DNA of 64,000 nt. Origin: a bacterium. Its GTDB lineage: Bacteria > Planctomycetota > Planctomycetia > Planctomycetales > Planctomycetaceae. Shown here piece by piece: positions 53,303 through 62,516 of this stretch; the first letter of the stretch is position 1, and each line of letters opens with the position of its first letter. The translations under genes were made by a program, and so were the position numbers. The stretch spans positions 1-64,000 of the forward strand of contig WGMU01000036.1 of the NCBI GenBank assembly GCA_016124895.1, given 5' to 3'. The notes below the pieces were generated by a model, which did not search any database, was not told the origin of the DNA, and was given only the letters and a program-made list of their open reading frames with translations.

Positions 53303-54958
53303 ATGACCGGGCCGGTTTCTTCATGCCACGACGACAATCTCGCGCTGCTGTCCGGGCTGGGGCTGCTTCCGCCAGACAGTGATGCGAACGCGAAGGCTTC
53401 CGCTGCGCTCGCCGAACTCGCGGCTGCAGCGATCGGGATCTCGATTGAGCACTTGCTGCTGGCACTCTGGTGTGAGTGGCGCCGTGTCGCTCCGAAACGC
53501 CAGCGATCCCGAGCGACGAAGACGGCGGCGTGGCTGCAGAGCGTTGTCGACTCGGGAGGCTGCTTCACAATCGGCCTTGCCGCTGCTGCGGGGCAGCGTT
53601 TTGCCGATCTGTGCGGCCGGAGAGTCCTGTTCTGGCCGGACGGAATGCCGGACGCTCGACTGGCCTCGGTTGTCTCGTCGCGCATTGGTCGCGGTGAGTT
53701 CGCGCGGGCTGCGTTCGTCGCGAAACTGAACCACGTCATGCAGCGCGTCGCCGAGGTCGGTCAGACGATCGTTTTGGCTGACGGAACAACCGGTTCAGAC
53801 TTCGTTGCCCGAGCGGCGCAGCGTGCTGAGCTTCCTCTGCTGCGCGTTTCCTGCGAAGAACGCCCACGTGCTGCGGACTGGTTGTCACGACTGATGTCGG
53901 CCGATTTTGCCACCCATCCGAACGAAGTCCTCCTGTTCGTCTCACCGTCGATTGCCGAGCTGTCTTCGGACTGCGCCGGACGGAGAGAGAAACAGTCTGC
54001 GGACCGGTCGACGGATCGTCCGCTGCGCGACCGACTGGCGATCGCTCTCGCAGATTCCATCTGGTGCCTGTCGGTGCGCAAGAACGGCAATCAGCACCAG
54101 TTGCTGCAGCAGCGACTCACGAGGCCGAATTGCGAACCGACGGCGATTCGGTTTGTTCTGACAGCCGAAGAAACGGTGACGGACGCTGTCGCAGAGCTGG
54201 CCGATCAGGGAGCCGTTGTCTGGCGATTGATGCTGCCGGGCGCTGCGAAGACCGATCTCGGTGTCTCTTTGTCACAGCCGGAGCGTCAGAAACTGAGTCA
54301 CGTTACGGAAGCTCACGCAGCCGCGCTCGATCTCCTGCGCGCCGACCTGCTCCGTGATGACGAGTGGCTGATTCACTGGACGCGAGCGATGACTCGCTCC
54401 CTCAGAGATCTGCCCACCGACGAATGGCTCGACCGTCAACTGCGGTCTTCGCCGGACGAACCGACCGGGCCATTGGCGACGCTGCAGCAGATCCTGCGGG
54501 AGGGCATCATCCGGGCCAGCAGCGACGGACTGCGAGGCTCAAAGCCGATGACATGCTTTTCCGCCGTGCCCCTGCGGGAACTTGTCGCGCGGCGGCGGTT
54601 TCAGACGCATCGAGCCCGCTGGGACTTCGAGCCGTACGGTCTGTGCCTGCGCCGCCGAACGCTGGAGACACTCGGAGCTCGCCCGGTGATTTACGGCGAC
54701 GATTCGCTGTGGAAAGCTCTGCCGGAACCCGAACGTCCCTGGTTCCAGCAGCGATTCTCCGGACGCGGCAAGCGGCGGATCGACTGGTCCGAGGAACTCG
54801 AATGGCGAATTGCCGGAGATGTCCGACTCGCTGACTTCAGTCGCGACGACCTGATTGTCTTCTGTCGAGAACGGAGCGAGGTGGCCACTCTGGAATCGCT
54901 GACTGACCGGCCAATCGTCGCAGTTCTGGGTCTGCTCAGTGACGACGTGCATCACTGA
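53303..54958 (+). CDS. Unrecognised two-part protein; Rossmann-like N-terminal half, DarT/AbiGi-like C-terminal pattern
   Basis: 551 residues, no signal peptide or membrane span, so cytoplasmic. The first half contains beta-alpha units: GRRVLFWPDG, then TIVLADGTTGSDFVARAA (about residues 156-173) and ALADSIWCLSVRKNGNQHQL (about 248-270), which recall SLOG-type nucleotide-binding proteins. In the C-terminal part the order LATLQQILREGI (residues 391-402), CFSAVPL (418-424), WDFEPYGLCL, GARPVIYG (458-465) and EWRI (500-503) matches the pattern I know from AbiGi/DUF2971 and DarT-like proteins. Both assignments are inference from pattern memory. The neighbours are ordinary chromosomal genes. No ribosome site is obvious before the ATG, and the protein may start earlier or later. 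Confidence 0.55.
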   Translation: MTGPVSSCHDDNLALLSGLGLLPPDSDANAKASAALAELAAAAIGISIEHLLLALWCEWRRVAPKRQRSRATKTAAWLQSVVDSGGCFTIGLAAAAGQRFADLCGRRVLFWPDGMPDARLASVVSSRIGRGEFARAAFVAKLNHVMQRVAEVGQTIVLADGTTGSDFVARAAQRAELPLLRVSCEERPRAADWLSRLMSADFATHPNEVLLFVSPSIAELSSDCAGRREKQSADRSTDRPLRDRLAIALADSIWCLSVRKNGNQHQLLQQRLTRPNCEPTAIRFVLTAEETVTDAVAELADQGAVVWRLMLPGAAKTDLGVSLSQPERQKLSHVTEAHAAALDLLRADLLRDDEWLIHWTRAMTRSLRDLPTDEWLDRQLRSSPDEPTGPLATLQQILREGIIRASSDGLRGSKPMTCFSAVPLRELVARRRFQTHRARWDFEPYGLCLRRRTLETLGARPVIYGDDSLWKALPEPERPWFQQRFSGRGKRRIDWSEELEWRIAGDVRLADFSRDDLIVFCRERSEVATLESLTDRPIVAVLGLLSDDVHH

Positions 54959-55045
54959 ACCGCGGCCGCGGATTTCCCAAGTACGCCGCAGGAACTTCGG
55001 CAGACACAGTCGCAGACAGAGTCAGCTGCCCTGCGGACCTCGCCA

Positions 55046-55459
55046 TCAGACTCCCATCATCCCGACAAAATGAGCTGGCCACTTGAGTCCAAAGATGACT
55101 GCCGCCACCGCACACAGCCAGTAGCCCCAACGGCTTTTTGCGCCGATGCTCGTGAACACGCCAGTCCAGTACAGCCAGCCCCAGGGCATCAGTGAATGCA
55201 CAAGGAAGCCCAGCGGCATGAAGGCCAGAATCGGCGCCAGATCGTCGATCGGTGTCCAGTGATACTTCTCGACGCTGCCGGCCGATCGCTTCTCGGCATC
55301 CCAGATCAGCGTCTGAATCATGCAGACGACCACAGCAACGAGCGTGCTCACAAGAAGTGCTTCGAGGAATATCCGCCGAGGCGTGAGCTTTTCCGGAGGT
55401 GCGTCGAGATAGACCTCAATGTCGACAATCGAGTCGTCATCGGGCAACGGATTTTCCAT
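55046..55459 (-). CDS. Membrane protein of unknown function
   Basis: 137 residues from the ATG at 55459 (the frame is open to 55549). The first 25 residues are polar and acidic (NPLPDDDSIVDIEVYLDAPP). Membrane segments follow at about 36-55 (EALLVSTLVAVVVCMIQTLI), 77-95 (LAPILAFMPLGFLVHSLM), and 99-130 (GWLYWTGVFTSIGA, YWLCAVAAVIFGLKWPAHFVG). I recognise no family. It is convergent with the 551-residue gene and divergent from the large fusion gene. Confidence 0.55.
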   Translation of the reverse strand: MENPLPDDDSIVDIEVYLDAPPEKLTPRRIFLEALLVSTLVAVVVCMIQTLIWDAEKRSAGSVEKYHWTPIDDLAPILAFMPLGFLVHSLMPWGWLYWTGVFTSIGAKSRWGYWLCAVAAVIFGLKWPAHFVGMMGV

Positions 55460-55607
55460 GACTCGGTCCAGGACGCAGCAGAAGGTAGAGCCAATCGGAA
55501 CCAGGCGAACGCACACGATGCTGCCAATCGCCGATCGACTTCGCAACAATCCGACCCAGTGATTGTCTCCATATCCCCTCGTGCGAACTCACCCACCGAG
55601 GATTGCC

Positions 55608-58600
55608 ATGCGACGTCCCTGCCTGCTCGGTCTGTGTCTGATCAGTCTGGCCTGTTTCTTCTCACCCACCGTCGCCGCCGATGGCAACCGGCTGGCGTAT
55701 CTCGATGAGAACAATCCGTGGTATCCGCACACGGACTTTCCGAAGCTGACGACTCCGCAATGGGTTGGTGAGGAAGGCGTCGAGGCGGTCGTGGTGCTGG
55801 CGATTGACGATATGCGCGATCCGGCGAAGTACGAGGCTTACCTGCGGCCGATTCTGCAGCGGCTCAAGCAGATCGACGGACGGGCTCCGGTCAGCATCAT
55901 GACCTGCAACGTCAAACCGGACGATCCACAACTGCAGAGCTGGCTGGCTGAAGGCCTGAGCATCGAAGTTCACACCGTCGATCACCCGTGCCCGCTGCTG
56001 CAGGGCGGGGACTTTGCCAAAGCGAAGAGCACGTACGATCGCTGCATCGACCTGCTGCATCAGATTCCTGGCAACAAGCCGGTCGCGTTCCGGATGCCGT
56101 GCTGCGACTCGCTGAATACCGTCAGCCCGCGGTTCTTCTCGGAGATCTTCAACTCGACAACGCCCGAGGGAAATCACCTGAGCATTTCGTCGAGCGTTTT
56201 CACTCTGTTCACGTCAGCGGACAAGTCGATCCCGCGTGAGCTGGTCCTCAACGAGGATGGCTCCGAACGTTTCCGCCGCTACCTGCCCAAGGGCCTGAAG
56301 CGCGGCGGCGTCGAGCACAATCACTTTTTGAACTGGATCGAGAACTATCCCTATCCGTACGTGATCAACGGCAAATGCTGGGAGTTCCCCTGCGTCGTGC
56401 CGAGCGACTGGTCCGCTCAGTTCCTGCAGCAGCCGAACAACTCAAAGACGGTCGAGGACTGGAAGGCGGTGCTCGACATCACCGTCCACAAGCAGGGCGT
56501 CTTCAACCTGGTGTTCCATCCACACGGCTGGATCAAGGCCGAGCAGGTCGTCGAACTGATCGACCACGCCGTCGCGACGCACGGAAAGAAGGTCAAGTTC
56601 CTGACATTCCGCGAGGCGCTTAACCGGTTGAATCGAAACCTGCTGGCTGAGCATCCGCTGCGTAATCCAGACGGACGTGACAATGGCGTGCGCGTTGTTG
56701 ATGTCGACCGCGACGGATTTCAGGACGTTGTGATTGGTAACGCGGAACATCGCGTCACACGGCTTTGGCATCATCGCGATCGCTCGTGGCACGAGGTCGG
56801 CTTTCCAACGCGGATCGGCAGCGGAGTCCGCTTCACACAGGTGCGCGAGGACGGACACATCAGCGTGCTGGCGCCGTCGCTCGAAGGCCCGACCGCGAAG
56901 CCAATCGTCGTCACAGAAAACGTTCCCGAGCGTGCCTGGTATTTCGATGGCCGCGAGTGGGTTGACGACGACTATCTGCAGCATCTCGTCACGTTTTCTC
57001 AGACGGTACGTGACATGCCCGTTGAGCGGAACGACAAGGCGGTCCCGGTCGTCCATCCGCCGGAGACGCGCACGTGGCGTTTTCGGGATATCGATCACGA
57101 CGGCCGATGCGAAGCGATTGTGACCTGGCGAGCGGTCGCGAAGGACGGATCGTTGAGTGCTCCGAAGAAGTCCGACGTGCAGCTCTTTCAGCCACTGACG
57201 CCTGTCGTGCAGGTTCGCCCTGGCAGTCCGCAGAAGAAGTCGGCTGGCCCGGCGACCTGGCGACAGATGTCGTTTCCGTGGCCGGACGGGTCGGATGTCC
57301 CCGCGGCCGGAATTGATCCTTCGCTTTATCGCTTCGTCGATCTGGACGGGAACGGCAGCGATGATCTGATCGCGTCAACGCAGGTCGGTTCGTTTGTCGC
57401 ATTGTTCGAGGATCTGGAGTCCGGCTGGAGCACTCGGATCCTCAACATGGATTCGTCAAGCCCGCAGTCGCTGCTGCCGATCGTTCGGGAGGACGGCAGC
57501 GACAACGGCTCCTTCGTTCATTCGGGATACCTCGCCTGGCAGAACGAGTGGACGGCGGACCTGCCGGACATGGTGCAGAAGGTGTCGATCGACGAACTGC
57601 TGGGCGGACACCGCCGTCGACAGGCGCGGCTGAAGTTGCCGCCGGTGCCGGTCGGAGCGGCGAAGATCGACATCACACCGGACTATCCGGTCCGGCTGAG
57701 CGGCTACGGCAATCGGCTGACCGAGTCCGAAGGCGTCGCACATCGGATTCATGCGCGGGCGCTGGCGATTGGAGGAAGCGAAACGACTCCACTGACCGTC
57801 CTGCTGACCGTGGATACGTGCGGCGTTCCGACGGAAGTCACTGAGCGCGTCTTCGGCAAGATCGCCAAGACGACTCCGCTGCGGCGCGAGCACTTTGCGA
57901 TCAATTCAACGCATTCGCATTCGGCCCCGTGGCTGATGGGCTTCGCGCCGAACATCTTCGCGGAAGTTCCCGACGATCACCGCGCTCGGCTGCAGCGGTA
58001 CGAAAACGAACTCGTCGAGAAACTGGTGAGCGTGGTGCAGCAGGCGATCGAGAAGCGGCGGCCAGGGCGGCTGTCCATATCGCACGGCGAAGTCGGTTTC
58101 GCCCGCAATCGACGAGTGCTGCAGAACGGGCAGTGGAAAGGTTTCGGCGTTCAGGAAGACGGGCCAGTCGATCATCGGCTGCCGGTGCTGGCCGCTCACG
58201 ATACAGACGGAAAGCTGATTGCCGTGCTGGCGACATACGCCTGCCACTGCACGACCGAGACTGGATCGTTCAACCAGATCAGTGGGGACTGGGCCGGCTT
58301 TGCGGCGGAAGAGATCGAGTCGGACTTTCCAGGAGCCGTCGGGCTGATCTCGATTGGGGCTGGAGCGGATGCGAACCCCGAGCCGCGCGGCACGCACGAA
58401 CTCTCGAAGCAGCACGGCAAGGAACTGGCTCACGAAGTCAAGCGGTTGCTGTTCGAGTCGACAGAACTGGAACTCATTGATCCACGGATCGTGGGGCGGA
58501 TGGCTCGGGTGGATCTGCCGCTGGGGCCGTTACCGACTCGGGAGGAGTGGGAGCAGCGGGCGAAGGAACCGGGGACGCGTGGGTCTCATGCGCGACGATT

Positions 58601-61600
58601 CCTCGCAATGCTCGACCGGGGCGAAGCGGTGCCGACGACGGTGCCGGACTATCCCGTGCAGACATGGTGTTTCGGTGACGATCTGGCGATGGTGTTTCTC
58701 GGCGGCGAGGTCGTTGTCGATTACTCGCTGCGGATGAATGACGCGTTTGACGGCGAGCGGTTGTGGATCAATGCGTACTCGAACGATGTGCCGTGTTACA
58801 TCGCGTCGAAACGAGTGCTCCAGGAAGGCGGGTACGAAGCGGACTTCTCGATGATCTACTACGCCCGCCCGACGCGGCTCGCGCCCGAGACCGAAGACAT
58901 CATCGTCGATACCGTCCAGAAGCTGCTGCCGCCTGAGTTCTACTCGGAAGAGACTCAGCAGGATTTCCCGGCTCCGAAGTCGCCCGAAGATTCGGCCGCC
59001 TGCATTCAGGTGAAGCCGGGCCTGAAAGTCGAACTGGTCGCCGCCGAGCCGCTGATCACCGACCCGGTCGCGTTCGACTGGGATATTCAGGGCCGGTTGT
59101 GGGTCGTCGAGATGGGGGACTATCCGGGGGGAGAAGAGTCCAGAGTTGAGAGTCCAGAGTCCAGAGCCAGACACGCCGGAACCACTGGACTCTCGTCACT
59201 AGACTCTGGACTTCGCAAGGGGCGCATTCGCGTGCTGACTGATGTGGATGGTGACGGGCGGTATGACGAGGCGACGACGTTTCTTGCTGACGTTGCTTTT
59301 CCGTCGGGGATCTGTCGCTGGCGGAATGGTGTGATTGTGACGGCGGCTCCGGAGATCTTTTATGCGGAAGACACCGACGGCGATGGACGGGCCGACGTGC
59401 GGACGACGCTGTTTCGCGGCTTCGGCGAGGGCAATCAGCAGCACCGGGTGAATGGCCTGCGATGGGGCCTCGATGGCTGGCTGCATGTCGGGAATGGCGA
59501 CAGTGGCGGAAGCATTGAGTCAGTGGGCAGGGTTGAAGGGGTGAGGCATGAGGGTCGAGGGCCGAGTCAGAGCAGCGACCTTGAGCCGCATGCCTCGGCC
59601 CTCGGCCATGCGATCAATGTCAGTGGTCGGGATTTGCGGATCAATCCCGATACCGGCGAGATGGAAGCGACGTCCGGGCAGACGCAGTTCGGGCGGGCTC
59701 GCGACGACTGGGGCAACTGGTTTGGGAATAACAACTCGAACCCGATCTGGCATTACGTGCTCGACGAGCATGACCTGCGACGGAATCCGCATGCTCCGGT
59801 GAGCACGACGAAGGCGATGATCGCCGTTGTGCCCGGTGCCGCTCCGGTGTTTCCCGTCAGTCGCACGCTGTCCCGCTTCAATGACTTCGATAAGACAAAC
59901 CGGTTCACCTCGGCCTGCAGCACGACGATTTATCGTGACAATCTGCTGGGCGAAGAGTTCTACGGCGACGCGTTTGTCTGCGAGCCGGTGCATAACCTGG
60001 TTTCGCGACTGGTGCTGACACCTGATGGTGTGACGTTCAAAGCGGAACGCTCGCCGAATGAACGCGACTCGGAGTTTTTCGCGTCGAGCGACAACTGGAC
60101 GCGTCCGGTCATGGTCCGCACCGGTCCGGACGGAGCACTCTGGGTCGCCGATATGTACCGTTTTGTGATCGAGCATCCGAAATGGATTCCGGCCGAGCAG
60201 CAGCGGAAGCTCGACGTCTATGCTGGCTCGGACCGCGGGCGCATTTATCGCATCGTGCGGGAGTCGAACTCGGCGTGTTGCGGCGCCGCGGAGGACATAT
60301 CTTCGCAGCCCGAGTCGTCAGGACCGAGAAGCTGGCTGACAGAGAAGTGGGACGAAGTCGCCGTCGAACAGCTTTGCGATCGGCTGGCCAGTCCCAATGG
60401 ATGGTGGCGAGATGCTGCACATCGAATTCTGCTGCAACGAGCCACAGACGACTCGTCAAGAGATTTCAATGCTCCGGCCGATCTTCCGAAGATTGCCGGA
60501 ACAAACCCGTTGCCACAAATTCGAGTTCAGGCGATGTGCGCGGCGGTCGGACTTGGTGTCGATGTCGACTTCCTGAAGTTGCTTTCCGATCCGAGCCCGA
60601 TGGTCCGTGGTCAGGCCGTGCGGCTGGCAACTCCGCTGGCCTGGCCCGAGGGCGTTGTCCCCAGCAGCGATTCCGGGCCGCAGCGACAACTGCAGGCCGC
60701 GATACTCCAGCGAGTGAACGATTCCGAGCCGACTGTTCAGTTTCAGCTCGCGATTGCTCTGGGGAATGTGGCAACCACTCTCGGATACAGGCTTCCCGCG
60801 ATGACACTTGGCAAGCTGCTGATCAACAACGCGGACGATCCGTGGATCACAGCAGCCGCCATCAGTTCGTTGAACGAGTCGAATGTTGAGGACGTTCTCT
60901 CAACCGTCCTGCGAGAGCTGCCGAGCGCTCACGTGGGCAGCGATCTGACGGCCAGAGTTGTTGCTCAGGCGGTGGCCTTTGGAAAGGTTGAAGCTGTCAG
61001 ACAGCACGTGGTGTCACTGATTCCTGACGATCAGGCGACGAGCGGTGCCATTTGGGGTCTTGCGGCTTCAATCATCCGGCAGATCAAAGGACAGGATTCT
61101 GGATGGAAAGCCTTGACGGCTGACGCGGCATTCGGAGAGCGACTGGACAGAGCCGTTGCGACTGCGATCGCAGTCGCCGTCGATCGAACGCAGAATGACG
61201 TTCAACGATTTGCGGCGATGCAACTGGCGGGTGACTCCGGCCTGCTTGATGCCGATCAGATCGAACGGCTGGCAACCGTTATCGCGCCGCAGTCGAGTCT
61301 GGAATTGCAGTCAGCAGCCGTTGCCGCCATCGCCGACAGCGGAAGCGACGGATCGGTCAAGACACTACTCTCGCGGTGGAAGCAGAGTTCACCTGCAATC
61401 CGCACCTCGATCGCTGATGCACTGCTGGGCCGCCGGTCGTGGACGGAGTTGCTTCTTAAGGCCATCGAAGATGGAGTTGTCTCGCCGGCCGATCTTGATG
61501 CGGCGCGGCGGGAGCGGTTGCTGACTCATCGCGATGCGGCGATTCGCGAGCGAGCCGGAAAGCTGCTGGGCGGTTCGGCGACGACGGATCGGCAGGCAGT

Positions 61601-62486
61601 CGTTGAGGCGAATCGGTCGGTGCTCGAACTGCCAGCCGATGCGACGCGCGGGCGGGTGGTGTTTGAGAAGCGGTGTTCGGCGTGTCACAAGGTCGGGGAA
61701 CTCGGCAAGTCGATCGGAGCGGACCTGTCGGCACTGCGGGATCGTTCGGGAGAGGCTTTGTTGACGGCGATTCTCGATCCCAACCGGGCGGTCGAGGCGA
61801 AGTTTCTGAGTTACATCGCGGTGACAAAGGACGGACGGTCGTTCTCGGGGATGCTGCTGTCCGAGACCGGCAACAACCTGACGCTGATCGGCACCGACGG
61901 AAAAGAACAGACGCTGCTGCGGAGCGATCTCGAGGAACTCGTCGCGACGAACCGGTCGCTGATGCCCGAAGGTCTGGAGAAGGATCTCGCGCCGCAGAAT
62001 CTGGCGGACGTGATTGCTTTCGTGCAGTCGGCTGGCGGGACGTGGAAGTCGCTGCCCGGCAATCAGCCGCGCGTGGTTGCGGCTGGCGATGATGGCTCGC
62101 TGCTGCTGCCGGCTGACGCCGCGGAGATTTACGGGCCGTCGCTGATCCTCGAACAGAAGTACGGCAACCTGGGCTGGTGGTCGAGTATCGACGACTACGC
62201 GGTCTGGACGATCGAAACGAAGTCGTCCGGCTTCTACCGCGTCGAGCTGGAGTACGCCTGCCACGACTCGACGTCCGGCAGCCCGATCCGGTTCTCGACG
62301 GGGACGCGTCTCCTGACTGCTCGCGTTCCGGGAACAGGAACCTGGGACAACTACCGCACCTGGTCCGCCGGAGAAATCGACCTGCGGCGTGGTCGGCAAC
62401 AGTTGACGGTGTCCGCGCCCGTGAAGCCAGCGCAGGCGCTGATCGATCTGAAGGCGATTCGGCTGTTTCCCATTGAGGCTCGTTGA
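55608..62486 (+). CDS. Giant exported fusion: deacetylase-like, VCBS, ceramidase-like, PVC dehydrogenase, HEAT, cytochrome c, CBM-like
   Basis: 2292 residues from the ATG at 55608 (GAGG upstream; signal peptide to about residue 24). In order: a polysaccharide-deacetylase-like domain (about 27-350; VLAIDDMRDP, EVHTVDHPCPL, FRMPCCDS); a VCBS-type stretch (VDVDRDGFQDVVIGN, about 361); a neutral-ceramidase-like domain (about 681-1111; VGAAKIDITPDYPVRLSGYG, INSTHSHSAP, TYACHCTTETG); a PVC membrane-bound dehydrogenase propeller (about 1131-1548; KVELVAAEPLITDPVAFDWD); HEAT repeats (about 1585-1985); a TIGR02603-type haem segment with CSACH at 2023-2027; and a C-terminal carbohydrate-binding-like sandwich (about 2161-2292). 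Two in-frame repeat segments interrupt the dehydrogenase part. Such parts normally occur in separate proteins. Predicted periplasmic and redox-active. Confidence 0.85.
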   Translation: MRRPCLLGLCLISLACFFSPTVAADGNRLAYLDENNPWYPHTDFPKLTTPQWVGEEGVEAVVVLAIDDMRDPAKYEAYLRPILQRLKQIDGRAPVSIMTCNVKPDDPQLQSWLAEGLSIEVHTVDHPCPLLQGGDFAKAKSTYDRCIDLLHQIPGNKPVAFRMPCCDSLNTVSPRFFSEIFNSTTPEGNHLSISSSVFTLFTSADKSIPRELVLNEDGSERFRRYLPKGLKRGGVEHNHFLNWIENYPYPYVINGKCWEFPCVVPSDWSAQFLQQPNNSKTVEDWKAVLDITVHKQGVFNLVFHPHGWIKAEQVVELIDHAVATHGKKVKFLTFREALNRLNRNLLAEHPLRNPDGRDNGVRVVDVDRDGFQDVVIGNAEHRVTRLWHHRDRSWHEVGFPTRIGSGVRFTQVREDGHISVLAPSLEGPTAKPIVVTENVPERAWYFDGREWVDDDYLQHLVTFSQTVRDMPVERNDKAVPVVHPPETRTWRFRDIDHDGRCEAIVTWRAVAKDGSLSAPKKSDVQLFQPLTPVVQVRPGSPQKKSAGPATWRQMSFPWPDGSDVPAAGIDPSLYRFVDLDGNGSDDLIASTQVGSFVALFEDLESGWSTRILNMDSSSPQSLLPIVREDGSDNGSFVHSGYLAWQNEWTADLPDMVQKVSIDELLGGHRRRQARLKLPPVPVGAAKIDITPDYPVRLSGYGNRLTESEGVAHRIHARALAIGGSETTPLTVLLTVDTCGVPTEVTERVFGKIAKTTPLRREHFAINSTHSHSAPWLMGFAPNIFAEVPDDHRARLQRYENELVEKLVSVVQQAIEKRRPGRLSISHGEVGFARNRRVLQNGQWKGFGVQEDGPVDHRLPVLAAHDTDGKLIAVLATYACHCTTETGSFNQISGDWAGFAAEEIESDFPGAVGLISIGAGADANPEPRGTHELSKQHGKELAHEVKRLLFESTELELIDPRIVGRMARVDLPLGPLPTREEWEQRAKEPGTRGSHARRFLAMLDRGEAVPTTVPDYPVQTWCFGDDLAMVFLGGEVVVDYSLRMNDAFDGERLWINAYSNDVPCYIASKRVLQEGGYEADFSMIYYARPTRLAPETEDIIVDTVQKLLPPEFYSEETQQDFPAPKSPEDSAACIQVKPGLKVELVAAEPLITDPVAFDWDIQGRLWVVEMGDYPGGEESRVESPESRARHAGTTGLSSLDSGLRKGRIRVLTDVDGDGRYDEATTFLADVAFPSGICRWRNGVIVTAAPEIFYAEDTDGDGRADVRTTLFRGFGEGNQQHRVNGLRWGLDGWLHVGNGDSGGSIESVGRVEGVRHEGRGPSQSSDLEPHASALGHAINVSGRDLRINPDTGEMEATSGQTQFGRARDDWGNWFGNNNSNPIWHYVLDEHDLRRNPHAPVSTTKAMIAVVPGAAPVFPVSRTLSRFNDFDKTNRFTSACSTTIYRDNLLGEEFYGDAFVCEPVHNLVSRLVLTPDGVTFKAERSPNERDSEFFASSDNWTRPVMVRTGPDGALWVADMYRFVIEHPKWIPAEQQRKLDVYAGSDRGRIYRIVRESNSACCGAAEDISSQPESSGPRSWLTEKWDEVAVEQLCDRLASPNGWWRDAAHRILLQRATDDSSRDFNAPADLPKIAGTNPLPQIRVQAMCAAVGLGVDVDFLKLLSDPSPMVRGQAVRLATPLAWPEGVVPSSDSGPQRQLQAAILQRVNDSEPTVQFQLAIALGNVATTLGYRLPAMTLGKLLINNADDPWITAAAISSLNESNVEDVLSTVLRELPSAHVGSDLTARVVAQAVAFGKVEAVRQHVVSLIPDDQATSGAIWGLAASIIRQIKGQDSGWKALTADAAFGERLDRAVATAIAVAVDRTQNDVQRFAAMQLAGDSGLLDADQIERLATVIAPQSSLELQSAAVAAIADSGSDGSVKTLLSRWKQSSPAIRTSIADALLGRRSWTELLLKAIEDGVVSPADLDAARRERLLTHRDAAIRERAGKLLGGSATTDRQAVVEANRSVLELPADATRGRVVFEKRCSACHKVGELGKSIGADLSALRDRSGEALLTAILDPNRAVEAKFLSYIAVTKDGRSFSGMLLSETGNNLTLIGTDGKEQTLLRSDLEELVATNRSLMPEGLEKDLAPQNLADVIAFVQSAGGTWKSLPGNQPRVVAAGDDGSLLLPADAAEIYGPSLILEQKYGNLGWWSSIDDYAVWTIETKSSGFYRVELEYACHDSTSGSPIRFSTGTRLLTARVPGTGTWDNYRTWSAGEIDLRRGRQQLTVSAPVKPAQALIDLKAIRLFPIEAR
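59137..59212 (+). repeat. In-frame palindromic repeat inside the giant fusion gene, site 1
   Basis: AGTCCAGAGT occurs at 59137-59146 and 59151-59160; its reverse complement ACTCTGGACT is at 59203-59212, and GAGAGTCCAG (59148-59157) faces CTGGACTCTC (59185-59194). The encoded stretch, rich in Ser, Glu and Arg, sits between GDYPGG and GRIRVLTD, which are adjacent or separated by a few residues in normal PVC dehydrogenases. The insertion keeps the reading frame. Confidence 0.7.
59521..59615 (+). repeat. In-frame palindromic repeat inside the giant fusion gene, site 2
   Basis: CGAGGGCCGAG (59556-59566) faces its exact reverse complement CTCGGCCCTCG (59594-59604), with further pairing near GGCATG and GCATGCC. 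The translated stretch, starting VGRVEGVRHEGRG, separates GNGDSGGSIES from SGRDLRINPDTGEMEATSG, which are close together in the usual family. The frame is kept. Confidence 0.65.
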
Positions 62487-62516
62487 GCTGAGACATGATG
62501 CTGAACGGGTTTCGTC

